From contig CALEZJ010000346.1 of assembly GCA_937927885.1 (NCBI GenBank), positions 1 through 5,580 of the forward strand: a stretch of DNA of 5,580 nucleotides, written 5' to 3'. The notes under the pieces were generated by a model that made no database searches, was not told the DNA's origin, and was given only the letters and a program-made list of their open reading frames with translations. Positions 1 through 5,580 of the stretch are shown one piece after another (within the stretch, counting starts at the first letter, position 1; each line of letters begins with the position of its first letter). The position numbers and the translations under genes were made by a program. The stretch comes from an uncultured Paracoccaceae bacterium. Lineage in GTDB: Bacteria; Pseudomonadota; Alphaproteobacteria; Rhodobacterales; Rhodobacteraceae.

Positions 1-1597
1 GGGATGAACCGCTCTGGCGCCACACTCACTGGCTCAGACTGCACTGTTCCCCGCCCCCGCGGGGATGAACCGCAGCATGACGCGACGGTGGCCAATGTCG
101 CGGGCTGTTCCCCGCCCCCGCGGGGATGAACCGGCGGGGTAATTCATAAGCTTGATCTAGATGCACTGTTCCCCGCCCCCGCGGGGATGAACCGGAAACA
201 CCGATGGGCTGACCGCAGAAGCGGTCCTGTTCCCCGCCCCCGCGGGGATGAACCGCAGTGGGGGGAGTGGGCGCCATTCGGGACAATCTGTTCCCCGCCC
301 CCGCGGGGATGAACCGTATCAGGGGCAGCCGAACAGGCCGGTTGATGCCTGTTCCCCGCCCCCGCGGGGATGAACCGGCTGTGCTTGCTTTGCGGCGTCT
401 GGGCCAGATCTGTTCCCCGCCCCCGCGGGGATGAACCGGGCGTGCTGACGTATAGATTTGTCCAGCCAAGCTGTTCCCCGCCCCCGCGGGGATGAACCGC
501 GCGCGGATCATCTCCACAGTGACGCCAAGCCCTGTTCCCCGCCCCCGCGGGGATGAACCGGTGATTTTACCGAATTCGACGGTGCGTGTGGTCTGTTCCC
601 CGCCCCCGCGGGGATGAACCGAATGGCGTTGATGCTATCCACGTTGCGCTGGCCTGTTCCCCGCCCCCGCGGGGATGAACCGGCCGCGTCAAAGTCTGCG
701 ATACCTGAGATAATCTGTTCCCCGCCCCCGCGGGGATGAACCGGTAGAGCCGTCCGCGTCAACAAGCTCGCCTTTCTGTTCCCCGCCCCCGCGGGGATGA
801 ACCGGCAGATGGTTTGATCATTGGTTATTGAGCCAACTGTTCCCCGCCCCCGTGGGGATGAACCGATTAGCGACCCTACCGGCGAATTGCAAGGGCACTG
901 TTCCCCGCCCCCGCGGGGATGAACCGGAGTTTGGGTCGGCTTCGCGTTTCGTCAATGCCTGTTCCCCGCCCCCGCGGGGATGAACCGTCGGCGGCCGGGT
1001 GCTGGTGTTCCAGCGGGGCCTGTTCCCCGCCCCCGCGGGGATGAACCGCGTCCAACATCGTGAAGTCGCGGCCTGCGGTGCTGTTCCCCGCCCCCGCGGG
1101 GATGAACCGCCTAGCGGGTCTGAGGGTATGCAGTCGCGCAGCTGTTCCTCGCCCCCGCGGGGATGAACCGGCGCGAACCAGCGCAACGGTGCGACGCTGG
1201 CCCTGTTCCCCGCCCCCGCGGGGATGAACCGAATGACAGTTTTGATTGCTCGGTTGTGCGTGGCTGTTCCCCGCCCCCGCGGGGATGAACCGACGGGCTT
1301 TTCGCCGTGGTCGACGGCCAGCACCTGTTCCCCGCCCCCGCGGGGATGAACCGTGGCGCGGTTCATGCCGATGACTGACAACAGTCTGTTCCCCGCCCGC
1401 GCGGGGTTGAACCGACAGGCTACATCGACAGGGAAAATCGCCGATACTGTTACCCGCCCCCGCGGGGATGAACCGTCACCCTCGCCGCTCAGGCTGGCGC
1501 TGGCCGTCTGTTCCCCGCCCCCGCGGGGATGAACCCGTGACCCCAGAACGCTGCCGAAGTGCATGCGATCTGGCCTCACCCCCGCGGGGATGGGCTG
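1..1597 (+). CRISPR. Type I-E CRISPR array, leader-distal part, 26 spacers
   Basis: Stores phage/plasmid-derived spacers that become crRNAs for a Cascade (type I-E) interference complex. Complete 29-bp repeats start at 44 and then every 61 bp to 1508 (25 copies); a repeat cut by the left edge ends at base 11 and a decayed one occupies 1569-1597. All 26 spacers are exactly 32 bp and none is duplicated. The repeat reads, in parts: CTGTT, stem CCCCGC, loop CCCC, stem GCGGGG, then the 8-nt handle ATGAACCG. This is the architecture of the E. coli I-E repeat, whose loop is GCCA and handle ATAAACCG. The handle at the 3' side of each repeat and the decay of repeats towards the right place the leader beyond the left edge and give + strand transcription. 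Variant repeats: C to T at 853, C to T at 1149, C to G at 1399 with A to T at 1407, C to A at 1452, G to C at 1536. No cas genes are in the window, so the subtype rests on repeat sequence and spacer length alone. Confidence 0.98.
1569..1597 (+). repeat. Degenerate terminal CRISPR repeat (trailer end)
   Basis: This stretch sits exactly in phase with the 61-bp period, 32 bp after the last good repeat (1508-1536). It matches the consensus at 20 of 29 positions, including the run from the central C tract through GCGGGGATG. The first five bases and three of the last five have diverged. In the stem, the left arm is CCTCAC instead of CCCCGC, giving one A-C mismatch and one wobble pair against GCGGGG. 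A decayed final repeat is typical of the oldest, leader-distal end of an array. The spacer before it (1537-1568) is therefore probably the oldest and may be poorly processed at its 3' side. Confidence 0.85.
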
Positions 1598-1633
1598 TGC
1601 CTTGATCGCTCTACAGGTGACAATGGCGGAGAT

Positions 1634-1648
1634 ATCAGGTCATCTGAT
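1634..1648. repeat. Small inverted repeat upstream of helicase
   Basis: Five-base arms ATCAG and CTGAT flank the 5-bp centre GTCAT in the 89-bp gap between the array end and the helicase start. It could be a weak operator, but arms this short arise easily by chance. No well-spaced -35/-10 pair was seen in the gap. Confidence 0.2.
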
Positions 1649-1686
1649 GGGCAGGTGCAGGGAACCAGCCGGATCGGCGTAGAGAG

Positions 1687-3576
1687 ATGGAAAACCAACG
1701 GGGGCTCGCAGGGGTGACCAGCAGGGATCAACACGACAAACGCAAGACCGCTGCCTCGGTCAAGGCGTTGGAGAACCCAAAAAGGGCGGGTATGTCGGCA
1801 AGCCTCGTCCAACACGAGCCGTCTGCGGGAATCCTTCCCCCCGGCCTCCCGCCCACCCGTGAGGAATCCGGTCTTGTGGACCTCTCTATGCAGCTCGACG
1901 AGTCTCAGCTCGAGTCGCTGTCCCGCCTTGGCTCCTATCGCTATGCATCGCTGATCGGCGCTGCCGGGACCGGCAAGACGACTCTGGTCAAGCGTGTTAT
2001 CGCCGGGCTGATCTATGGCGGCGACGGCATCGAGCCGATCCCGATTCGCAACATGGGCGGCAATCACCTGTCCGAGGGGATCGGGCGCCTCAACATCGCC
2101 TCTGTCGCGTTCACCGGCAAGGCGACTCAGAACATGAAGAACATGCTGCCCAAGTGGCTGCACCCGTCCTGCCGCACGATCCACTCGCTTCTGGAATTTG
2201 CCCCAGAGAGTCCAGACTCGAAGATCTTCAAGCCTCGGCGCAATGCAGAGAATCCGCTGAACGAGGACCTGCTGGTGATTGACGAGGCCTCGATGGTCGG
2301 AATCAACCTCTGGCACCTGATCATGGATGCAGCCCCCTCGCATATGCGGATCATCCTGATCGGCGACCTGAATCAGCTCGTGCCGGTCGCTGACCAACCC
2401 ATGTTCCCGCACGCCTTGGCCGCGGGGCTGACCCATGAGCACGGCTGGGGACTCGCTGCCCTGACCAAGGTCCATCGCCAGAAGGGCGACGGCGCGAACA
2501 AGATCGTTGGGATTGCCCATGCGATTCTGCAAGGGCGCCGCCCGACCTTCGACATGGAAGTGAATCACGAAGGCAAGCTGATTGACTCGAAAGGGAAAGT
2601 AAACCCTGACTTGCAGGTGGTGAAGGACTGGCACACGCTCAACATTCAGGTTCCTGATAACCCTCAGCTTGCGCAGGGATACATCATCGCGTGGTTGAAG
2701 AATCTATCGGATCGTTTCATCCCGGAGAACCCGACGCGTCGATTGCTCGACCCCTATCTCGACTTTGTGCTGACCCCCGGCAACGGGGCCAACGAGGAGG
2801 GGTATGCCTCGCCTATCCAGCAGATTGCGCTGAATCATCGCATGTCCGAAATCTTCAATCCGGACGGCGCCAAGTCCGAGCCCTACCTGATTGACGCTGG
2901 CCGAGAGGAACGCCTATACCGCCTCGGTGATCGAGTCATGGCCACCAAGAACGAAGCCCCCGGCACGAAGGGGCAGGTGACGAATGGCACTCTGGGAGTC
3001 ATCACCAAGATCGTGGAGAACGGGCGCTGGCAGGGAGACAGAGCGCGATTCGGTAAGCGCTCGGACGTGCTGGCCCATCGCCAGGCCCAGATGGCGCTCT
3101 TTGAGGGTGAGTCAATAGATGATGAGGCAGCCAAATTCACCCTCGACCTAGTGAACATCGGCAACATCGGCGATGTAAAAGTCTCGACCGAGCGACAGGC
3201 GAGTCACATCATCGACATCGAGTATGAAACCGGCGAGACCAGAACCTATGCCACAGCGGCTGAAATGTGCAACACGCAACTGGCCTACGCCCTGACGACT
3301 CACAAGTCCCAGGGCTCACAGGCGGACACGGTGGTTGTGATCGCGCACAGTGCGGCCAAGGCCCAGTTGAATCGTGAGTGGCTCTATACCGCGGCAACTC
3401 GAGCCTCTCGCCGACTGATTTTCATTTCGACCGAATACGGACTCAGGATTGCGGTCGGCAGGCAACAGTTGAGCGGGGCCACACTGGAGGCGAAGGTGCA
3501 AAGGTACAAGAGTCTCAGCACCAAGGCAGGTCAACTCGTTCGTCTCTCGCCCGACTTGCCGCTGCGGGAGCGGTAA
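1687..3576 (+). CDS. RecD2/Dda-like superfamily 1B DNA helicase (AAA ATPase)
   Basis: Probable ATP-driven 5'-3' DNA helicase of the RecD/Dda (SF1B) group, 629 aa, cytoplasmic. Motifs in order: Q-like LDESQLESL at about 70-78; Walker A GAAGTGKTT at 91-99; motif Ia AFTGKA at 141-146; TIHSLLEF at 164-171; Walker B LLVIDEAS at 195-202; motif III LIGDLNQLVPV at 224-234; motif IV LTKVHRQ at 259-265; LGDRVM at 413-418; NGTLGVI at 433-439; motif V ALTTHKSQGSQAD at 535-547; motif VI YTAATRA at 567-573. Residues about 440-520 probably form the SH3-like insert usual before motif V. All catalytic residues are present and no nuclease domain is visible. The start is uncertain: ATG 1687 has no well-spaced Shine-Dalgarno, whereas ATG 1792 (residue 36) has AAAGGG 5 bp upstream, and the core begins only near residue 68. 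It ends 125 bp before the integrase start on the same strand. Repair, phage replication, mobile-element or defence roles are all possible; none is shown by the sequence. Confidence 0.9.
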   Translation: MENQRGLAGVTSRDQHDKRKTAASVKALENPKRAGMSASLVQHEPSAGILPPGLPPTREESGLVDLSMQLDESQLESLSRLGSYRYASLIGAAGTGKTTLVKRVIAGLIYGGDGIEPIPIRNMGGNHLSEGIGRLNIASVAFTGKATQNMKNMLPKWLHPSCRTIHSLLEFAPESPDSKIFKPRRNAENPLNEDLLVIDEASMVGINLWHLIMDAAPSHMRIILIGDLNQLVPVADQPMFPHALAAGLTHEHGWGLAALTKVHRQKGDGANKIVGIAHAILQGRRPTFDMEVNHEGKLIDSKGKVNPDLQVVKDWHTLNIQVPDNPQLAQGYIIAWLKNLSDRFIPENPTRRLLDPYLDFVLTPGNGANEEGYASPIQQIALNHRMSEIFNPDGAKSEPYLIDAGREERLYRLGDRVMATKNEAPGTKGQVTNGTLGVITKIVENGRWQGDRARFGKRSDVLAHRQAQMALFEGESIDDEAAKFTLDLVNIGNIGDVKVSTERQASHIIDIEYETGETRTYATAAEMCNTQLAYALTTHKSQGSQADTVVVIAHSAAKAQLNREWLYTAATRASRRLIFISTEYGLRIAVGRQQLSGATLEAKVQRYKSLSTKAGQLVRLSPDLPLRER

Positions 3577-3690
3577 CATGGCGCGGGGCGGGCAAGGGGG
3601 CGTTCTTGCGGCCAGCCTGATCCCCCTGCTGCCGCCAAACAACCGTCTTGCCAAGCCTGGCTCAGGAAAGAACACTTGGGCTCCGCTGTC

Positions 3691-3695
3691 CGGAG
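3691..3695 (+). promoter_or_regulatory. Ribosome binding site fixing the integrase start
   Basis: CGGAG lies 6 bp before ATG 3702. This favours the 428-aa product over the longer reading from TTG 3648, which has no comparable Shine-Dalgarno. The DUF6538-like region also begins immediately after this ATG. Confidence 0.6.
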
Positions 3696-3701
3696 TTGCC
3701 G

Positions 3702-4988
3702 ATGCCCTCGAAACGCCCCGCCACCGTTTTTCGCCGCGGCGCGACCTGGGCGATGCGCAGGGCGGTGCCGAAAGCGTTCCACGAGGTCGAGCCCCGGCGG
3801 ATCATCACCCGAAGCCTGAGTGCAACAACGCAGGCTGCCGCCGAACGCGAGGCCGCAATATTCTGGCGCAGCCTCGTGCGCGATTGGTCCAACGCCTTGC
3901 CCGGTCAGGGGACAACCTTTTTCGAGGAAAAGGCTGCGGCAAAGCGGCGGGCGGCACGACAGGGGCTGGACTGGCTGCCTGCGAGTCAGGTGGCGCGGCT
4001 GCCAAGTCCGAAACTGTTTCATCGCCTCGGCCTCGTGCAGGCCGTGGAAGGCCGCTACGACCCCGAGGAGGTTCGCGCGTATCTGGGTGCAATCAGCGTG
4101 CCCCCGCTGACGCCCTGGACCCTGTTCGAGGGGTTCTGCCGTCACCTCGACATCCATGACGCCACAAGGCGCAGTCCAGACCAGAAACGCCGCCTGATCG
4201 CCAACCACCGACGCGCGGTAGCGGTTTTTGTCGAGTCGGTGGGGAATGTCGACCTGAAGCACATCGCGATCGAACAGCTGGTCGGGTTTCATGGCGCCTT
4301 GCTGGACCGGTTGCCGGACAGGAGCGTGAACACCGCCAATGCGCAGATTTTCCGGATGGAACGGGTGATCGTGCTGGGCGCGCGGATGTTGGGCGTGCCG
4401 CCGCCGGTTTCGCTGCGCGATTACCGGTTCCGTGCGGTCGAGCATCGCCCGCGCCCGGCTTTTTCGCGCGAGTGGATCACGCAGCGCCTGCTGGCTCCGG
4501 GCGCGCTTGCCGGTCTCGATTCAGAGGCGCGCGGCGTCCTTTTGGGCATGGTCAACACCGGCTATCGGCTGTCCGAAGGCGCGAACTTGCAGGTCGAGGA
4601 CATCCGGCTGGATACGAAGATCCCGCATCTGACGATTTGCGGCCATGAGCGATCGCTGAAGACCCGCCATTCGGTGCGCTGCATCCCGTTGGCCGGGATC
4701 AGCCTGCAGGCCTTTCGCGACTGTCCGACGGGCTTTGGGCGCTATCGCGACAAGCCCAGCCGGTCGAATCGGCTGAATGCCTTTCTGACCGCCAGGGGCC
4801 TGCGCGAAACGCCCGCGCACAGCGTCTACAGCCTGCGCCACGCCTTCGAGCAACGCCTGATCGCGGCAGGGGTCGACAGGCGCCTGCAGACCGAACTGAT
4901 GGGCCATTCCGACGGCCGCCCCGCCTATGCCCGCCCTTTGCCGCTGGAGATGCTGGTCGCGCCAATCACGGCGATTTCGCTGGGCTAG
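3702..4988 (+). CDS. Tyrosine recombinase / site-specific integrase with DUF6538-like N-terminus
   Basis: Catalyses site-specific DNA strand exchange through a 3'-phosphotyrosine intermediate, as used by integrating phages, islands and resolution systems. The 428-aa form from ATG 3702 is complete. Residues here are numbered from ATG 3702. An N-terminal region (about 4-65, starting KRPATVFRRGATW) resembles DUF6538 of proteobacterial integrases; a helical core-binding region follows at about 140-235; the catalytic domain occupies about 270-428. Catalytic set: Arg in TGYRLSE (R289), beta-hairpin Lys in SLKTRHSVR (K320), box II YSLRH (R379, H380), His in LMGH (H402) and the Tyr nucleophile in AYARP (Y409). 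The first box II histidine is Tyr (Y376), a position known to vary. It follows the helicase on the same strand and is followed within 2 bp by an inverted repeat that could be its target site. Function as a recombinase is well supported; which element it moves is unknown. Confidence 0.93.
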   Translation: MPSKRPATVFRRGATWAMRRAVPKAFHEVEPRRIITRSLSATTQAAAEREAAIFWRSLVRDWSNALPGQGTTFFEEKAAAKRRAARQGLDWLPASQVARLPSPKLFHRLGLVQAVEGRYDPEEVRAYLGAISVPPLTPWTLFEGFCRHLDIHDATRRSPDQKRRLIANHRRAVAVFVESVGNVDLKHIAIEQLVGFHGALLDRLPDRSVNTANAQIFRMERVIVLGARMLGVPPPVSLRDYRFRAVEHRPRPAFSREWITQRLLAPGALAGLDSEARGVLLGMVNTGYRLSEGANLQVEDIRLDTKIPHLTICGHERSLKTRHSVRCIPLAGISLQAFRDCPTGFGRYRDKPSRSNRLNAFLTARGLRETPAHSVYSLRHAFEQRLIAAGVDRRLQTELMGHSDGRPAYARPLPLEMLVAPITAISLG

Positions 4989-4989
4989 A

Positions 4990-5012
4990 GGTGTCGCACA
5001 ATTTGCGACACC
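4990..5012. repeat. Perfect 9-bp inverted repeat directly after integrase stop
   Basis: Arms GGTGTCGCA and TGCGACACC flank the 5-bp centre CAATT, starting 2 bp after the integrase TAG. As RNA it would form a GC-rich hairpin, but no T tract follows, so it is a poor intrinsic terminator. Alternatively it has the shape of a tyrosine recombinase core site, with inverted binding arms around a short crossover region. I saw no second copy in the window. The structure is certain; its role is not. Confidence 0.65.
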
Positions 5013-5038
5013 GCGGCAGAAACGACAGGAGCAAAACC

Positions 5039-5048
5039 GTATTAATAC
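5039..5048. repeat. Perfect 10-bp AT-rich palindrome
   Basis: GTATTAATAC is a perfect palindrome ending 11 bp before the GTG of the small ORF at 5060. Its AT richness stands out in GC-rich DNA. It could be an operator or part of a promoter, but nothing else supports that. Confidence 0.25.
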
Positions 5049-5059
5049 AGGAGAGTACT

Positions 5060-5248
5060 GTGAGAATCTTGCTTCAGCTTTTGCTGCAGTTTGGAGCCGT
5101 TTGCAGTTTCATATGCCGCAAGCAAACGACCGTTTGTAAACGAAAGCAAGGGCGCGGTCTGTGGTGCTTGTCATCGAGAAGTCCTTGGCTTTCCACACAG
5201 CCAGTGCCTTCGGCAACCTGTCGCGGGTCAACGCGCGCGCGTGCCTGA
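5060..5248 (+). CDS. Possible 62-aa small protein, GTG start, unknown function
   Basis: The main support is a textbook Shine-Dalgarno, AGGAG at 5049-5053, 6 bp before GTG 5060. The product begins MRILLQLLLQFGAVCSFI, a hydrophobic stretch of about 18 residues, followed by a basic, Ser/Arg/Cys-rich tail. That could be a short membrane anchor or signal-like segment, or chance. No family was recognised. The tail composition looks like translated non-coding GC-rich DNA, so this may be an eroded gene or not a gene. It overlaps the CGTTT/AAACG half-site cluster, which weakens either the coding or the operator reading. Confidence 0.25.
   Translation: MRILLQLLLQFGAVCSFICRKQTTVCKRKQGRGLWCLSSRSPWLSTQPVPSATCRGSTRARA
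5098..5142. promoter_or_regulatory. Cluster of CGTTT/AAACG half-sites, operator-like
   Basis: Within 45 bp there are four half-sites: CGTTTGC at 5098, GCAAACG at 5122, CGTTTG at 5131 and TAAACG at 5137. The middle pair forms a perfect 14-bp inverted repeat, CAAACG-AC-CGTTTG (5123-5136). The outer pair CGTTTGC/GCAAACG is also an exact inverted repeat with 17 bp between arms. Such spacing suits a dimeric repressor or a recombinase accessory site. No regulator gene is in the window, so this is inference from symmetry. Confidence 0.3.
5231..5242. repeat. 12-bp alternating CG palindrome
   Basis: ACGCGCGCGCGT is a perfect palindrome of alternating purine and pyrimidine, a sequence type that can adopt Z-DNA under supercoiling. 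In GC-rich DNA this may be chance. Confidence 0.3.
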
Positions 5249-5270
5249 CAGGGTGAGCGGATGCATCTCT

Positions 5271-5310
5271 GCAAAACACTCAGATAGAGTCCTAAATCCG
5301 CCTGTTTTGC
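5271..5310. repeat. 8-bp inverted repeat upstream of the 59-aa ORF
   Basis: GCAAAACA (5271-5278) and TGTTTTGC (5303-5310) are exact inverted copies separated by 24 bp, ending 4 bp before ATG 5315. A second small palindrome, GCAGAT-GA-ATCTGC (5311-5324), overlaps that ATG. They could be operator or attenuator elements for the downstream ORF, but arms are short and evidence is limited to symmetry. Confidence 0.3.
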
Positions 5311-5314
5311 GCAG

Positions 5315-5494
5315 ATGAATCTGCAGTCGTTTGTCCGGATTGATGAATTTTCCACCCCGCTGATCGCTGCCGAGGAGGTGGACCAGACCTGCGCAGACGG
5401 CTTTCGGTTTCCGGCCCGTCCGACCGCCTTGCCCCGTTTCCCTGATGACGCCGTCGCGGGGTCGGCGGTCTTTCCCGACGACAATCGCTTTTGA
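5315..5494 (+). CDS. Possible 59-aa small protein or gene remnant, unknown
   Basis: Opens with MNLQSFVRIDEFSTPLIAAE and ends AVFPDDNRF before TGA 5492-5494. Roughly 70% of its codons end in G or C and the composition (acidic plus Phe/Pro, few rare residues) looks protein-like, better than the competing frames here, including the antisense one. No Shine-Dalgarno precedes the ATG, no domain, signal peptide or membrane segment is visible, and I recognise no family. It could be a small gene, the N-terminal remnant of a larger gene, or chance. Confidence 0.3.
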   Translation: MNLQSFVRIDEFSTPLIAAEEVDQTCADGFRFPARPTALPRFPDDAVAGSAVFPDDNRF

Positions 5495-5566
5495 CGAGTC
5501 CGCGCAAGACGGGCATCCTGACGCCGGACGCAGGCAGGCGCGGTCCCGTGTTGGCAGGGTGGAATC

Positions 5567-5580
5567 ATGAACCTGAAGGC
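5567..5580 (+). CDS. Possible start of a gene running off the right edge
   Basis: ATG 5567 begins MNLK and is preceded by AGGGTGGA 4 bp upstream, an acceptable Shine-Dalgarno. Only four complete codons are inside the window, so identity cannot be judged. It is in the same frame as the 59-aa ORF, with in-frame stops between. Confidence 0.25.

Noticed and set aside
12..1568. Self-targeting spacers against the helicase or integrase
   Set aside because: Reading by eye found no spacer matching either gene or the flanks; a proper search could still find partial matches.
26..1579. Several long minus-strand open frames (26-517, 508-765, 818-1579, 876-1058) with repeated RFIPAGAGN, VHPRGGGEQ and SSPRGRGT units
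   Set aside because: These are translations of the CRISPR repeat in its three reverse frames; the 61-bp unit is not a multiple of three, so the frames cycle. They are a known false-protein artefact.
1602..1636. TTGATC and GATATC as promoter elements for the helicase
   Set aside because: The spacing between them is 23 bp, well outside the usual 16-18 bp.
1576..2634. 352-aa minus-strand open frame
   Set aside because: It lies antisense to the helicase, whose full motif set proves the plus frame; it is a by-product of high GC content.
3608..3635. Hairpin GCGGC(C)AGC / GCTGCCGC between helicase and integrase as a terminator
   Set aside because: There is a bulge, an 11-nt loop and no T tract; it does not meet the standard for an intrinsic terminator.
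3531..4445. 304-aa minus-strand and 193-aa plus-strand open frames over the integrase region
   Set aside because: They overlap the integrase in other frames and contain no recognisable domain; the integrase frame carries the catalytic residues.
5074..5568. 164-aa minus-strand open frame
   Set aside because: No domain or credible start signal, and Arg/Ser/Pro-rich shadow-like composition. It is probably a chance open frame in GC-rich DNA, although nothing strong competes on the plus strand.

Overview
The window looks like a high-GC alphaproteobacterium, most likely Rhodobacteraceae (Paracoccus/Rhodobacter-like). This is inferred from strong G/C preference at third codon positions, the tyrosine recombinase type and the general style of the genes; no rRNA or housekeeping marker is present to fix the taxonomy.

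Layout. (1) Bases 1-1597 are the leader-distal part of a type I-E CRISPR array with a perfectly regular 61-bp period (29-bp repeat, 32-bp spacer). It holds 25 complete repeats, a repeat cut by the left edge, and a decayed terminal repeat, giving 26 spacers with no duplicates. The 8-nt crRNA handle ATGAACCG and the clustering of mutated repeats at the right end both say transcription runs left to right, so the leader and any cas genes lie left of the window. No cas gene is present here, and all apparent proteins in this stretch are translations of the repeat. (2) Bases 1598-1686 are a short intergenic gap. (3) Bases 1687-3576 encode a complete RecD2/Dda-like superfamily 1B DNA helicase. (4) Bases 3702-4988, same strand, encode a full-length tyrosine recombinase/integrase with a DUF6538-like N-terminal region. 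(5) Bases 4989-5580 are mostly non-coding or weakly coding. They contain a 9-bp-arm inverted repeat just after the integrase stop, a cluster of CGTTT/AAACG half-sites, two possible small ORFs (62 and 59 aa), and possibly the first codons of a gene running off the right edge.

The helicase and integrase may be one mobile or island-type module sitting directly behind the CRISPR trailer. That is inference: no attachment-site duplication was found within the window. The helicase has no visible nuclease domain. The best leads are the decayed array end with altered crRNA handles, the helicase/integrase pair next to the trailer, and the palindromic site immediately 3' of the integrase.
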